DNA of 64,000 bases from Actinomycetota bacterium (lineage in GTDB: Bacteria > Actinomycetota > Thermoleophilia > Solirubrobacterales > Solirubrobacteraceae). The notes under the pieces are model-generated. The model had not been told where the DNA came from. It saw only the letters and a program-made list of their open reading frames with translations, and did no database searches. The position numbers and the translations under genes are program-made. The DNA lies in contig JAFDWH010000026.1 of assembly GCA_018268595.1 (NCBI GenBank), positions 278,744 to 342,743 on the forward strand. The letters run 5' to 3'. Of this stretch, positions 16,734 to 24,964 are shown one piece after another; the first letter of the stretch is position 1, and each line of letters starts with the position of its first letter.

Positions 16734-18650
16734 TCACTCCGTGGTCGGTGACGTCGCGACGCTGCCGGCCGGCATCGGCTTCGCTTCGGCCGGCGACTGG
16801 AAGATGCCGTGGACCGCGCCGGGGATGCCGTACTCGTACGGACCGCCCACCACCGTCGGCACCGCGTCGAAGTTGAAGATCGGGGGCGGCGAGGAGACCT
16901 GCCACTCGAGCGTCAGCGCGCGCCACGGGTTGGCGGCGGCGCGCGGCCCGAGGCGCCAGCTCACGACCATGTTGTAGAGGAACACCAGCATGCTGAGGCC
17001 GAGCAGGAAGCTCGCGATCGAGATCGCGAGGTTCATCCCCGCGAACTGCTGCGCGTAGTCGGCGACGCGACGCGGCATCCCCTGCACGCCGATCACGTGC
17101 ATCGGCGCGAACGTCAGGTTGAAGAAGACGAAGGTGGCCCAGAAGTGCAGCTTGCCGAGCCGCTCGTCGTACATCCGGCCCGTCATCTTCGGGAACCAGT
17201 AGTAGACCCCGGCGAAGATCGTGAAGAGCGAGCCGCCGAACAGCACGTAGTGGATGTGGGCGACGATGAAGTACGTGTCGGACACGTGGATGTCGAACGG
17301 GATCATCGCCAGCATCACGCCGCTGATGCCGCCGCACGTGAACGTCGTCAGGAAGCCGAGCGCGAACAGCATCGGCGTGTCGAGGTGCAGCACCCCGCGC
17401 CACAGCGTCGCCAGCCAGCTGAAGATCTTGATGCCGGTCGGAACGGCGATGATCGCCGTCGTGATCATCATCGGGATGCGGATCCAGCTCTGCATGCCCG
17501 AGACGAACATGTGGTGCGCCCACACGGTGAAGCCGAGGATCACGATCGCGATCAGCGAGAACGCCATCATGCGGTAGCCGAAGATCGGCTTGCGCGACTT
17601 CACAGAGATGATCTCGCTGATGATCCCGAAGCCGGGCAGCATCATGATGTAGACGGCCGGGTGGGAGTAGAACCAGAAGACGTGCTGGTACATCAGCACG
17701 CTGCCGTCCTTGCCGGCCCCGACGAACGCGTTGAAGAACTGGAAGCCGAGCGCGCGGTCGAGCAGCACGAAGAACTGCGAGGCGGCGATGAAGGGCGTCG
17801 CGATCACGACCAGCAGCGAGGTCGAGAAGTTCGCCCACACGAGCAGCGGCATGCGGAAGAAGCTCATCCCCGGCGCGCGCATCGTGATGATCGTGACCAG
17901 GAAGTTGAGCGCCGTCGCGATCGAGGAGGCGCCCGCGAACTGCACGCCGATCGTGAAGAACAGCTGCCCGAGCGGCATCGTCGTCGAGAGTGGGGCGTAG
18001 GCGGTCCAGCCGGTCGCGAACGAGCCGCCCGGCGCGAGGAAGCTGCCGACCATCAGCAGGCCCGCGAGCGGCAGCATCCAGAACGACAGCGCGTTCAGGC
18101 GCGGGAACGCCATGTCCGGCGCGCCGATCATCAACGGGATCACGAAGTTCGCGAGACCGGCGAAGACCGGGATCACGAACAGGAAGATCAGCAGCGCCGC
18201 GTGCACCGAGAAGAGGCCGTTGAACTGCTCGCTGCTGACGAACTGCATGCCCGGCTGCGCCAGCTCCGCGCGCATCAGCATCGCGAGCAGGCCGCCGACG
18301 AACAGGAAGAAGAACGACGTGCAGACGTACTGGATGCCGATCACCTTGTGATCGGTGTTCACGCGGAAGTAGTCCTTCCAGCTCTGCGCGCCGTGCGCGG
18401 AGTGGTCCTCCGGGCGCGTCGGGCGGCCCGAGACCCAGTAGAACCAGTAGTCGAAGCAGCCGATCCCGACGAGGACGAACAGCGGCACCGCGATCAGCGA
18501 GACGATCGTGATCGCGTCGCCGTCGTCCCACGCGTTCGGGAAGTGCATCGCGCTCCGCACGATCCCGACGAGGACATACGCGAACGCGATGGCGGCCAGC
18601 GTGAACAGGCCTGCGCGGTACCAGCCGGGAGCGCGGAGCTTGGCGAGCAT
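16734..18650 (-). CDS. ctaD: heme-copper oxidase subunit I, A2 type
   Basis: The catalytic subunit of a cytochrome c oxidase, 638 residues. It has heme ligand His150, the CuB/His-Tyr site WFYSHPAVY (Tyr328-Ser329-His330, Tyr334), the HH pair in VWAHHMF and the late heme ligands in VAHIHYVLFGG. The YSHP motif replaces the D-channel glutamate of GHPEVY and marks subfamily A2. About 90 extra N-terminal residues with two predicted helices precede the conserved core, which begins near DHKVIGIQY. It starts 18 bases after subunit II. The substrate is cytochrome c, probably the domain fused to that subunit II. Confidence 0.95.
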   Translation of the reverse strand: MLAKLRAPGWYRAGLFTLAAIAFAYVLVGIVRSAMHFPNAWDDGDAITIVSLIAVPLFVLVGIGCFDYWFYWVSGRPTRPEDHSAHGAQSWKDYFRVNTDHKVIGIQYVCTSFFFLFVGGLLAMLMRAELAQPGMQFVSSEQFNGLFSVHAALLIFLFVIPVFAGLANFVIPLMIGAPDMAFPRLNALSFWMLPLAGLLMVGSFLAPGGSFATGWTAYAPLSTTMPLGQLFFTIGVQFAGASSIATALNFLVTIITMRAPGMSFFRMPLLVWANFSTSLLVVIATPFIAASQFFVLLDRALGFQFFNAFVGAGKDGSVLMYQHVFWFYSHPAVYIMMLPGFGIISEIISVKSRKPIFGYRMMAFSLIAIVILGFTVWAHHMFVSGMQSWIRIPMMITTAIIAVPTGIKIFSWLATLWRGVLHLDTPMLFALGFLTTFTCGGISGVMLAMIPFDIHVSDTYFIVAHIHYVLFGGSLFTIFAGVYYWFPKMTGRMYDERLGKLHFWATFVFFNLTFAPMHVIGVQGMPRRVADYAQQFAGMNLAISIASFLLGLSMLVFLYNMVVSWRLGPRAAANPWRALTLEWQVSSPPPIFNFDAVPTVVGGPYEYGIPGAVHGIFQSPAEAKPMPAGSVATSPTTE

Positions 18651-18668
18651 CGGGCTAGATCTCCTCCA

Positions 18669-19715
18669 TCACTTCGACACGGTAGCCAGGTACGCGACGA
18701 GCCCGTCCAACTGCTGAGCCGAGAGCGTCTGTCCAAAGGTGGGCGGCATGATGTTGGCCGAGTATCCGGGAGTGATTCTGGCGTTCGGATCGACGATGTC
18801 GGTACGGATCGCGTTCTCGCTCTGACCTCTCAGGACTCTGCCGAGGTCAGGCCCGGTGGTGCCGGTCGTGCCGGCCTCGGCGAGCGTGTGGCAGGCGCCG
18901 CAGCCGCCGTCGCCGGTGAAGGTCGCTCTGCCGAGCGCGACGAGCTGCTGCTGCGTCAGCTGTCTGGCACCGCCTCCGGCGCCGCCACCGCCTGCGGCGG
19001 GCGCCTGCTTCTGCGCGAGCCATCTGCCGAACGCGGCCGGCGTCATCACGTGCGCCGTCGAGCGCATGACCGCGTGGCCGAGCCCGCACAGCTCGGCGCA
19101 CACGACCGGGAAGGCGCCGAGCTTCGTGGGCGTCACCCGCAGTCTCGTCGTGATGCCCGGAACCGCGTCGATCTTCACGCGGAAGGCCGGGACCCAGAAG
19201 TCGTGGATCACGTCCGCCGAGTCGATGTCGAAGCGGACCGGCTTGTCCTTCGGCAGGTAGAGCTGCGGCGAGACGACCGATCTGCCGCCCGCCTGCGGGT
19301 ACTCGAACGTCCAGGCGAACTGGATCGCGTGGACCTTCACGACGAGCTCGTGGTCGTGCTTCTTCTCGATGTCGTTCAGGACCGCGTACGCGTAGCTGCA
19401 GAGCGACACCAGCAGGATCGCCGGGATCGCGGTCCAGAAGACCTCGAGCCGCGTGTTGCCGTGGATCGGCGGGCCGTCCTCGTTCTCCTGGCCGGGCCGC
19501 ATGCGGAACGTCCAGACGGAGTAGAGGATGACCGTCAGCACGAGCACGAAGATCGGGATCGAGACGATCAGCAACACGTCGTAGAGCGTGTCGATCGGGT
19601 GATCCTGCTTCGCGGCGTCGGCCGGGAACCAGTTGATCCAGAGCGCAAGGGCGATCCCGATCGCGGAGGCGATCGCGCCGATGGCGACCATCTGGATGAT
19701 GGGGTGCCTACGCAC
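18669..19715 (-). CDS. ctaC: caa3-type oxidase subunit II with fused cytochrome c
   Basis: A 348-residue exported subunit. Two N-terminal helices (about 8-28 and 45-68) anchor a cupredoxin domain with a full CuA site: His171, Cys206, Glu208, Cys210, His214 and Met217 (CAELCGLGHAVM). A Gly/Ala-rich linker leads to a cytochrome c domain with CGACH (Cys272-His276) and Met323. It passes electrons from the cytochrome through CuA to subunit I. The start is GTG 19715. It is the first gene of the first oxidase operon. AGA arginine codons are frequent in the periplasmic domain. Confidence 0.95.
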   Translation of the reverse strand: MRRHPIIQMVAIGAIASAIGIALALWINWFPADAAKQDHPIDTLYDVLLIVSIPIFVLVLTVILYSVWTFRMRPGQENEDGPPIHGNTRLEVFWTAIPAILLVSLCSYAYAVLNDIEKKHDHELVVKVHAIQFAWTFEYPQAGGRSVVSPQLYLPKDKPVRFDIDSADVIHDFWVPAFRVKIDAVPGITTRLRVTPTKLGAFPVVCAELCGLGHAVMRSTAHVMTPAAFGRWLAQKQAPAAGGGGAGGGARQLTQQQLVALGRATFTGDGGCGACHTLAEAGTTGTTGPDLGRVLRGQSENAIRTDIVDPNARITPGYSANIMPPTFGQTLSAQQLDGLVAYLATVSK

Positions 19716-19832
19716 CGTTGAGTCCTGTCGCGAGCACCCTCAACAACTCTCCGGCCGCGATCCTAAGGCAACCGCGGGACGGTTAGCAAACGAGGTCGGT
19801 CCATGCGGTCCGGCGGCCGCCCGCGCGCGGGC

Positions 19833-20210
19833 TCAGGCGGCGCGCTGCATCGTCTGCTCGTGCCCCCGGACGCGCGTCCGGTAGGCCGAGGGAACCGCCC
19901 CGAGATGGCGGCGGAACGTCTTCGCGAACTGGGCCGGCTGGCGATAGCCGACGCGCCGCGCGACCTCGCGCACGGTGAGCGAGCCGTTCGCGAGCAGCTG
20001 GGCCGCGCGTTCCATGCGCACGCGCGTGAGGTGCTCGCGGAAGGTCGTGTGGCCGATCTCGGCGTAGGCGCGCTGGAGCTGGCGGCGCGAGCTGGCGACA
20101 CGGCGGGCGATGTCGTCGAGCTCGAGGTCCGAGGCGTACTCGGCTTCGACGATCCGGATGGCCTCCGTGTAGAGCTGGGTGCGGTGGCGAACGGTCCCGG
20201 GTCGTTGCAT
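19833..20210 (-). CDS. AraC-type DNA-binding protein, minimal
   Basis: A 125-residue protein that is little more than one AraC/XylS double helix-turn-helix: YASDLELDDIARRVASSRRQL, then LTVREVARRVGYRQPAQFAKTF. No effector domain is attached, so its signal is unclear. ATG 20210 is preferred; the frame stays open upstream to an ATG at 20309. It lies 117 bases upstream of the caa3 operon on the same strand, so it may regulate that operon or be read through into it. No operator was identified. Confidence 0.8.
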   Translation of the reverse strand: MQRPGTVRHRTQLYTEAIRIVEAEYASDLELDDIARRVASSRRQLQRAYAEIGHTTFREHLTRVRMERAAQLLANGSLTVREVARRVGYRQPAQFAKTFRRHLGAVPSAYRTRVRGHEQTMQRAA

Positions 20211-20407
20211 GTGCAGCAGATACGTGTGAACTGGAGGTTTGGTTGCCAAACAGCGAAGAAAATCTGCAATCTGGCGCGCTGGAGCGCTTTGGGTACGACC
20301 GTGGTTCATGGGCGGCCAGGGGCGACGCGACCGGTTCGTTGCATGCCGCTTGGCCGCCCTGGATAAGCTTGAGGCAATAGTTGCAAGCGAACGGGAGAGT
20401 CCGAACG

Positions 20408-20824
20408 ATGCAAGTGCGTGAGGGGATGAGCGCGACCTCGCTGACCGTGGGACCGGGGCACACGCTGCGCGAGGCGGCGCGGCTGATGCACGAGCGGCGC
20501 ATCGGCTCGGCGATCGTGCTCGACGGCGATCAGCCCGGACCCGGCCTGCTGACCGAGCGCGACGTGCTGGCGGCGATCGGCCGGGGGCTCGACCCGGACG
20601 TCGAGCGCGTCGCCGACCACCTCACGAGCGACCTCGTGTTCGCGGCGCCCGACTGGTCGCTCGAGCAGGCGGCCTGCGAGATGGTCCGCGGCGGCTTCCG
20701 CCACCTGATCGTCGTCGAGCGCGGCGAGCTCGTCGGCGTCCTCTCGATGCGCGACGTGGTGCGCTGCTGGACAGAGGACGGCGCGGTTGCACCGTGCCCC
20801 TCGCCCACTGAAATCCGTCCCTGA
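20408..20824 (+). CDS. CBS-domain pair protein
   Basis: A 138-residue protein of two CBS motifs (about 1-55 with SATSLTVGPGHTLREAARLM, and about 65-125 ending GVLSMRDVVRCW). ATG 20408 has GGGAGAG upstream. It lies between the two oxidase operons and diverges from the AraC gene. The ligand is probably an adenine nucleotide, as for the family. Its last codons form the left arm of a long inverted repeat (20800-20902). A separate CBS protein at 5050-5511 is only distantly similar. Confidence 0.85.
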   Translation: MQVREGMSATSLTVGPGHTLREAARLMHERRIGSAIVLDGDQPGPGLLTERDVLAAIGRGLDPDVERVADHLTSDLVFAAPDWSLEQAACEMVRGGFRHLIVVERGELVGVLSMRDVVRCWTEDGAVAPCPSPTEIRP

Positions 20825-20902
20825 CGGCGTCCTCGGTCGCTCGCCTGCGTGAGCAGGCCACGCTCCCTGCGTCCTTGTCAGGGACGAATTTGAGCGGGCG
20901 AG
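20800..20902. repeat. long imperfect inverted repeat between convergent genes
   Basis: The arms 20800-20825 and 20877-20902 are 26 bases each with about 23 matching when folded (CTCGCCCRCT...CGTCCCTGAC). The 51-base interior holds a second small stem (CCTGC...GCAGG). It covers the end of the CBS gene and runs to just before the stop of the convergent membrane-protein gene, so it could act as a two-way terminator. Its length is unusual for that job and it may instead be a dispersed extragenic element. Confidence 0.6.
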
Positions 20903-20911
20903 TAGCCGCGC

Positions 20912-21145
20912 TCAGTGCGAGTGGTGCTCTGGCGGCAGTGCGGCGATGTCGCGCCGCGTCGACGCGATCCACTTGACGGCCGTCACGAGGAACAGGATGC
21001 CGCCGACGATGCTGAGGACGAGGCCGAGCGTGATGCCGATGATGGCCAGCGTCAGGCCGGCCGCGTTGAGGATCGGCAGCAGGCTGGGGCCGGGGAGGTG
21101 GATCTCCTCGCCGACGGGCGGCGGGGTCTGCTCGGGATTCGTCAT
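20912..21145 (-). CDS. 77-residue membrane protein, possible oxidase subunit IV-like
   Basis: A 77-residue protein with a proline-rich N-terminus, two hydrophobic segments (about 22-45 and 47-60) and a His-ended polar tail (PPEHHSH). It is the last gene of the second oxidase operon, 15 bases after the 36-residue gene. Position and size suggest an accessory oxidase subunit. There is no motif that proves it. Confidence 0.6.
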   Translation of the reverse strand: MTNPEQTPPPVGEEIHLPGPSLLPILNAAGLTLAIIGITLGLVLSIVGGILFLVTAVKWIASTRRDIAALPPEHHSH

Positions 21146-21160
21146 GGCGTGCTGGTTGGG

Positions 21161-21271
21161 CTAGGAGATGTAGATCGCGGCGGCCAGGAAGGAGGCGCCG
21201 AACATGAAGACGCAGACGGCCGTGGCGATCAGCGCGGAGCGGATGTTCTTGCGGGCGAGACGACGGTCCAT
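21161..21271 (-). CDS. 36-residue single-span membrane protein in the A1 oxidase operon
   Basis: ATG 21271 to TAG 21161 encodes 36 residues: basic N-terminus (MDRRLARKNIR) and one hydrophobic helix (about 12-34). It sits between ctaB and the 77-residue membrane gene. It has the same length and topology as the protein at 15113-15223 in the first operon, though the sequence differs. Probably a small structural subunit or assembly factor of the oxidase; this is inferred from position. Confidence 0.65.
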   Translation of the reverse strand: MDRRLARKNIRSALIATAVCVFMFGASFLAAAIYIS

Positions 21272-21315
21272 GAGAGCGTGAATCCTATCGAGGTCGGGGA
21301 CGGGCCGGCGTCGCG

Positions 21316-22224
21316 CTAGAGCTTGGCGTCGGCCACCATCGCGCCGAACAGCAGCGCGAGGTAGAGCAGCGAGTAGAGGTACAGGCGCAGCGCCGCACGG
21401 CGATCCGGATTGCGCTGGAGGCGCACGGCGAGCCACAGGAAGACGCCGCCGAGGAGGCCCGCGGCGACCGCGTAGAGGCCGTCGAACAGGCGCCCGGCGA
21501 ACGGCAGCAGCGTGATCGCCACGAGCAGCGCGCTGTAGAGCGTGATCTGCCTGCGCGTCTCGTCTTCGCCGCGCACGACCGGCAGCATCGGGACGTCGAC
21601 CTTCGCGTACTCGTCCTTCATCAGCAGCGACAGCGCCCAGAAGTGGGGCGGGGTCCAGTAGAAGACGATCGCGAACAGGTACAGCGCGACCGGGTCGAGC
21701 GAGCCGGTGACGGCCGCCCAGCCGACGAGCGGCGGGACCGCGCCGGCGGCGCCGCCGATCACGATGTTCTGCGGCGTCGAGCGCTTGAGCCACAGCGTGT
21801 AGACGAACACGTAGCCGAGGAAGCCCGACAGCGCCAGCACGGCGGCCAGCACGTTGACGGTGAGGCTCAGCTCGGCGAACGACAGCACGGCGAGCGCGAT
21901 CCCGAACGTCAGCGCCGCGCGCGGGGAGACGCGCCCGGCCGGGATTGGCCGCGTCGCGGTGCGCGCCATGCGCAGGTCGATGTCGCGGTCGTACCAGTGG
22001 TTGACCGCGCCGGCCCCGCCGGCGGACAGCGCGCCGCCGAGCAGCGTCAGCAGGATCAGGCCGACCGACGGGCTGCCGGCGACCTCCATCGTCGCGACCG
22101 TCGTCAGCAGCAGCAGCAGCTGGACGCGCGGCTTCGTCAGCGTGACGTAGTCGGCGATCAGCTGACGCAGGCGCGTGCGCGTGACGACCGTGCGAGCGGG
22201 GGAGGTGATGCGAGACGCTTCCAC
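21316..22224 (-). CDS. ctaB: protoheme IX farnesyltransferase (heme O synthase)
   Basis: A 302-residue UbiA-family prenyltransferase that converts heme B to heme O, the precursor of the heme A used by the oxidases around it. It has the TKPRVQLLLL N-terminal motif, the first Asp-rich motif in NHWYDRDIDLRMARTATRP and multiple helices. GTG 22224 follows TAGGCT (22235-22240) by 10 bases, so it may be transcribed separately from coxA just upstream. No heme A synthase (ctaA) is present in this window. Confidence 0.95.
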   Translation of the reverse strand: MEASRITSPARTVVTRTRLRQLIADYVTLTKPRVQLLLLLTTVATMEVAGSPSVGLILLTLLGGALSAGGAGAVNHWYDRDIDLRMARTATRPIPAGRVSPRAALTFGIALAVLSFAELSLTVNVLAAVLALSGFLGYVFVYTLWLKRSTPQNIVIGGAAGAVPPLVGWAAVTGSLDPVALYLFAIVFYWTPPHFWALSLLMKDEYAKVDVPMLPVVRGEDETRRQITLYSALLVAITLLPFAGRLFDGLYAVAAGLLGGVFLWLAVRLQRNPDRRAALRLYLYSLLYLALLFGAMVADAKL

Positions 22225-22272
22225 GACCGATGGCAGCCTAGCGCGAGAGACCGGCGAGCCGGGCCGCCATCG

Positions 22273-23976
22273 TCAGACGAAGCTGACGGGCTGCCCGGCG
22301 GTCTCGCCGTGCTCGACGCCGGACTGGCGCTCGACCTGGCGGCGGATGTCCTTCATCGGCTCGACCGAGCGGATGCGCGGGACGACGTCGAAGTTGTTGA
22401 CCGGCGGCGGCGAGGTGGTGAACCACTCGAGCGTGTTTGCCTTCCACGGGTCCGGCCCGGCGATCGCGCCGCGTCTGTAGCTGCGGATGAAGTTGATCAC
22501 CGACAGCAGGATCCCGAAGCCGAGGATGAACGAGCCGACCGTCGAGATCTGGTTGTAGGCCGTCAGGCCGGCGTCCGCCGGGTACTGGTAGACGCGCCGC
22601 GGCATGCCCGAGAGGCCGGCCGCGTGCTGGACCAGGAACGTCACGTTGAAGCCGACGAACATGAGCCAGAAGGAAGCCTTGCCGAGCGGCTCGCTCAGCA
22701 TCCGGCCCGTCATCTTCGGATACCAGTAGTAGAGCCCGCAGAAGATCGTGAAGACCGCGCCGCCCATCAGCACGTAGTGGAAGTGCGCGACGACGAAGTA
22801 CGTGTCGGTCAGCTGCCAGTCGACGGGGAAGACCGCGAGGAAGATGCCGGTGATGCCGCCGATCACGAAGATCGAGATGAAGCCGGCGGCGAAGTACAGC
22901 GGCGTCTTGAAGTCGAGCGTGCCGCGCCACAGCGTCGCGATCCAGTTGAAGATCTTCACGCCCGTCGGCACCGCGATCAGGAACGACGAGAGCATGAAGA
23001 AGCCCAGCACGACCGTCGGCACCGGCACGGCGAACATGTGGTGGGCCCACACGAGCGCCGCGAGGAAGGCGATCACGACCGTCGAGGCGGCGATCGCCTT
23101 GTAGCCGAAGATCGGCTTGCGCGCGAACACCGGCAGGACCTCGGAGATGATCCCGAAGCCCGGCAGGATCATGATGTAGACCTCGGGGTGCCCGAAGAAC
23201 CAGAAGAGGTGCTGCCACAGGATCGGCGACCCGCCCTGGGTCGGGTCGAAGAAGTGCGTGCCGAAGTTGCGGTCCGTCAGCAGCATCGTGACGGCGCCCG
23301 CGATCACCGGCAGGGCGAGGATCAGCAGCAGCGCGTAGATCAGGATCGCCCACACGAACAGCGGCAGGCGGCCCCAGCCCATGCCGGGTGCGCGCATGTT
23401 CACGATCGTCGCGTAGAAGTTGATCGCGCCGACCAGCGAGGAGATGCCGGTGATGTGGATCAGGTAGATCCACGCGTCCTGGCCGCCGCTCGGCGTGAAG
23501 ACCTCGCTCGAGAGCGGCGTGTAGGAGAACCACCCGGCCTCCGGCGGCTGCCAGAAGACGGAGGAGTAGAAGACGATGCCGCCGAACAGGAGAAGCCAGT
23601 AGGAGTACGCGTTCAGGCGCGGGAACGCCATGTCGCGCGCGCCGATCATCAGCGGCAGGAAGTAGTTCGCGAAGCCCGCCATCATCGGCACGACGAACAG
23701 GAAGATCATCGTCGTGCCGTGGAGCGTGAACAGCTCGTTGTAGTGCTCCGGCGTCAGCAGGTTGTTGTTCGGCGTGCCGAGCTGCAGACGGATGAGCAGC
23801 GCCTCGACGCCGCCGATCAGGAAGAAGGCGAACGTCGTGACGATGTAGAGGATCCCGATCTTCTTGTGGTCGGTCGTGGTGAACCACTCGGTCCACCGCG
23901 CGCGCGTGGGCTCGGCCTTGACCTCGTGGGCGATCACCTGGGGCACTGGACGCAGTGCGTAGTCGGTGGTTGCCAT
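22273..23976 (-). CDS. ctaD: heme-copper oxidase subunit I, A1 type
   Basis: A 567-residue catalytic subunit with 12 core helices. It has heme ligand His86, the CuB site and D-channel glutamate in FGHPEVY (His263, Glu265, Tyr267), the His312-His313 pair and the late heme ligands in VAHFHYVLMGG. GHPEVY defines subfamily A1, in contrast to the YSHP protein at 16734-18650. It starts 42 bases after its subunit II gene. This operon contains no subunit III gene. Confidence 0.96.
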   Translation of the reverse strand: MATTDYALRPVPQVIAHEVKAEPTRARWTEWFTTTDHKKIGILYIVTTFAFFLIGGVEALLIRLQLGTPNNNLLTPEHYNELFTLHGTTMIFLFVVPMMAGFANYFLPLMIGARDMAFPRLNAYSYWLLLFGGIVFYSSVFWQPPEAGWFSYTPLSSEVFTPSGGQDAWIYLIHITGISSLVGAINFYATIVNMRAPGMGWGRLPLFVWAILIYALLLILALPVIAGAVTMLLTDRNFGTHFFDPTQGGSPILWQHLFWFFGHPEVYIMILPGFGIISEVLPVFARKPIFGYKAIAASTVVIAFLAALVWAHHMFAVPVPTVVLGFFMLSSFLIAVPTGVKIFNWIATLWRGTLDFKTPLYFAAGFISIFVIGGITGIFLAVFPVDWQLTDTYFVVAHFHYVLMGGAVFTIFCGLYYWYPKMTGRMLSEPLGKASFWLMFVGFNVTFLVQHAAGLSGMPRRVYQYPADAGLTAYNQISTVGSFILGFGILLSVINFIRSYRRGAIAGPDPWKANTLEWFTTSPPPVNNFDVVPRIRSVEPMKDIRRQVERQSGVEHGETAGQPVSFV

Positions 23977-24018
23977 GATCGGTACGGGTTCCTTTGTCTG
24001 CTTGGCGGGGAGGGCGGC

Positions 24019-24924
24019 TTACAGGATGCCGTCGGAGGTGAGCTGTCTGCGCAGCCCGACGACCTGTCGGTTCGCGTCGCCGATCGCGGTTCTCTGATCG
24101 GCGAGCCAGGTCTGGTACTCGTCCGGCGTCACGACTCTCACGCGCGCCGTCATGTCGGCGTGGTTGCGGCCGCACAGCTCGGCGCACTGGCCTCTGTACA
24201 GCTCGCCGGCGCGGGGCGCCTTGAACCACGTGAAGTTGCGGTAGCCCGGGACGGCGTCGAACTTGCCGCCGAGCTTTGGGATCCACCAGGAGTGGATGAC
24301 GTCCGTCGCCTCGATGTCGAGGACGACGGTCGTGTCCGCCGGGACGACCATCTCCTGGTAGGAGTAGGGCAGCCCGAACGCGTTCGACTTGCAGCTCGCG
24401 CCGTACGTGTAGCGCCAGATGTACTGGCGGCCGGTCACGCAGATCGTGAGCTTCTTGCCGTTCGGCGGGGTCGGCTCGGTCGTCGAGGCGGTCAGCACGC
24501 CCTGGGCGAGCTGGAGGCCGTTCGCGCCGCTGTTGGGCGGGTCCTGGATCGAGCCGAGCTTCGCGAACGTGACGGCCGCGAGGACGACGAGGATCAGCGC
24601 GGCGCCGACGGTCCAGGTGATCTCCAGGCGGGTGTTGCCGTGGATCTGGGCGGCGACGCGGCCCTTCTTGGCGCGGAACTTGACGAGCGAATAGAAGAGC
24701 GCACCCTCCACGACGACGAACACGACGATCGCGATGTAGAGGATGATCTTGTAGAGCGAGTCGATCTGGTTGGCGTTCGGCGATCCACCCGATTCAGGGG
24801 TGAGGAAGTCGGCGAACGCGCCGCTGGCGAAGACGAGCGAGGCGATCGTCGCGAGCAGCAGGGCCGCGACGAGGCGGCGGCGGAAAGAGGATTCAGGTCG
24901 CAAGGCGGCGCGGATTCTACTCAT
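24019..24924 (-). CDS. ctaC: cytochrome c oxidase subunit II
   Basis: A 301-residue exported subunit: signal-like N-terminus, two helices (about 57-80 and 103-122), then a cupredoxin domain with a complete CuA site, His211, Cys247, Glu249, Cys251, His255 and Met258 (CAELCGRNHADM). Unlike the protein at 18669-19715 it has no cytochrome c domain, so it needs a separate electron donor. An insertion of about 30 residues with two extra cysteines precedes the copper site. It heads the second oxidase operon. Confidence 0.95.
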   Translation of the reverse strand: MSRIRAALRPESSFRRRLVAALLLATIASLVFASGAFADFLTPESGGSPNANQIDSLYKIILYIAIVVFVVVEGALFYSLVKFRAKKGRVAAQIHGNTRLEITWTVGAALILVVLAAVTFAKLGSIQDPPNSGANGLQLAQGVLTASTTEPTPPNGKKLTICVTGRQYIWRYTYGASCKSNAFGLPYSYQEMVVPADTTVVLDIEATDVIHSWWIPKLGGKFDAVPGYRNFTWFKAPRAGELYRGQCAELCGRNHADMTARVRVVTPDEYQTWLADQRTAIGDANRQVVGLRRQLTSDGIL

Positions 24925-24964
24925 GAGGCGGCGGAGTGACTCACCAGGGTCGGGGGGACGGTGA

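Noticed and set aside
16734..18650. Subunit I with YSHP considered as a damaged, inactive A1 enzyme because the glutamate is missing
   Set aside because: YSHP is the established signature of functional A2 oxidases, and all heme and CuB histidines are present.
20239..20421. Short plus-strand frame upstream of the CBS gene
   Set aside because: It lies in the promoter gap between divergent genes, has no recognisable domain and overlaps the better supported ATG 20408.
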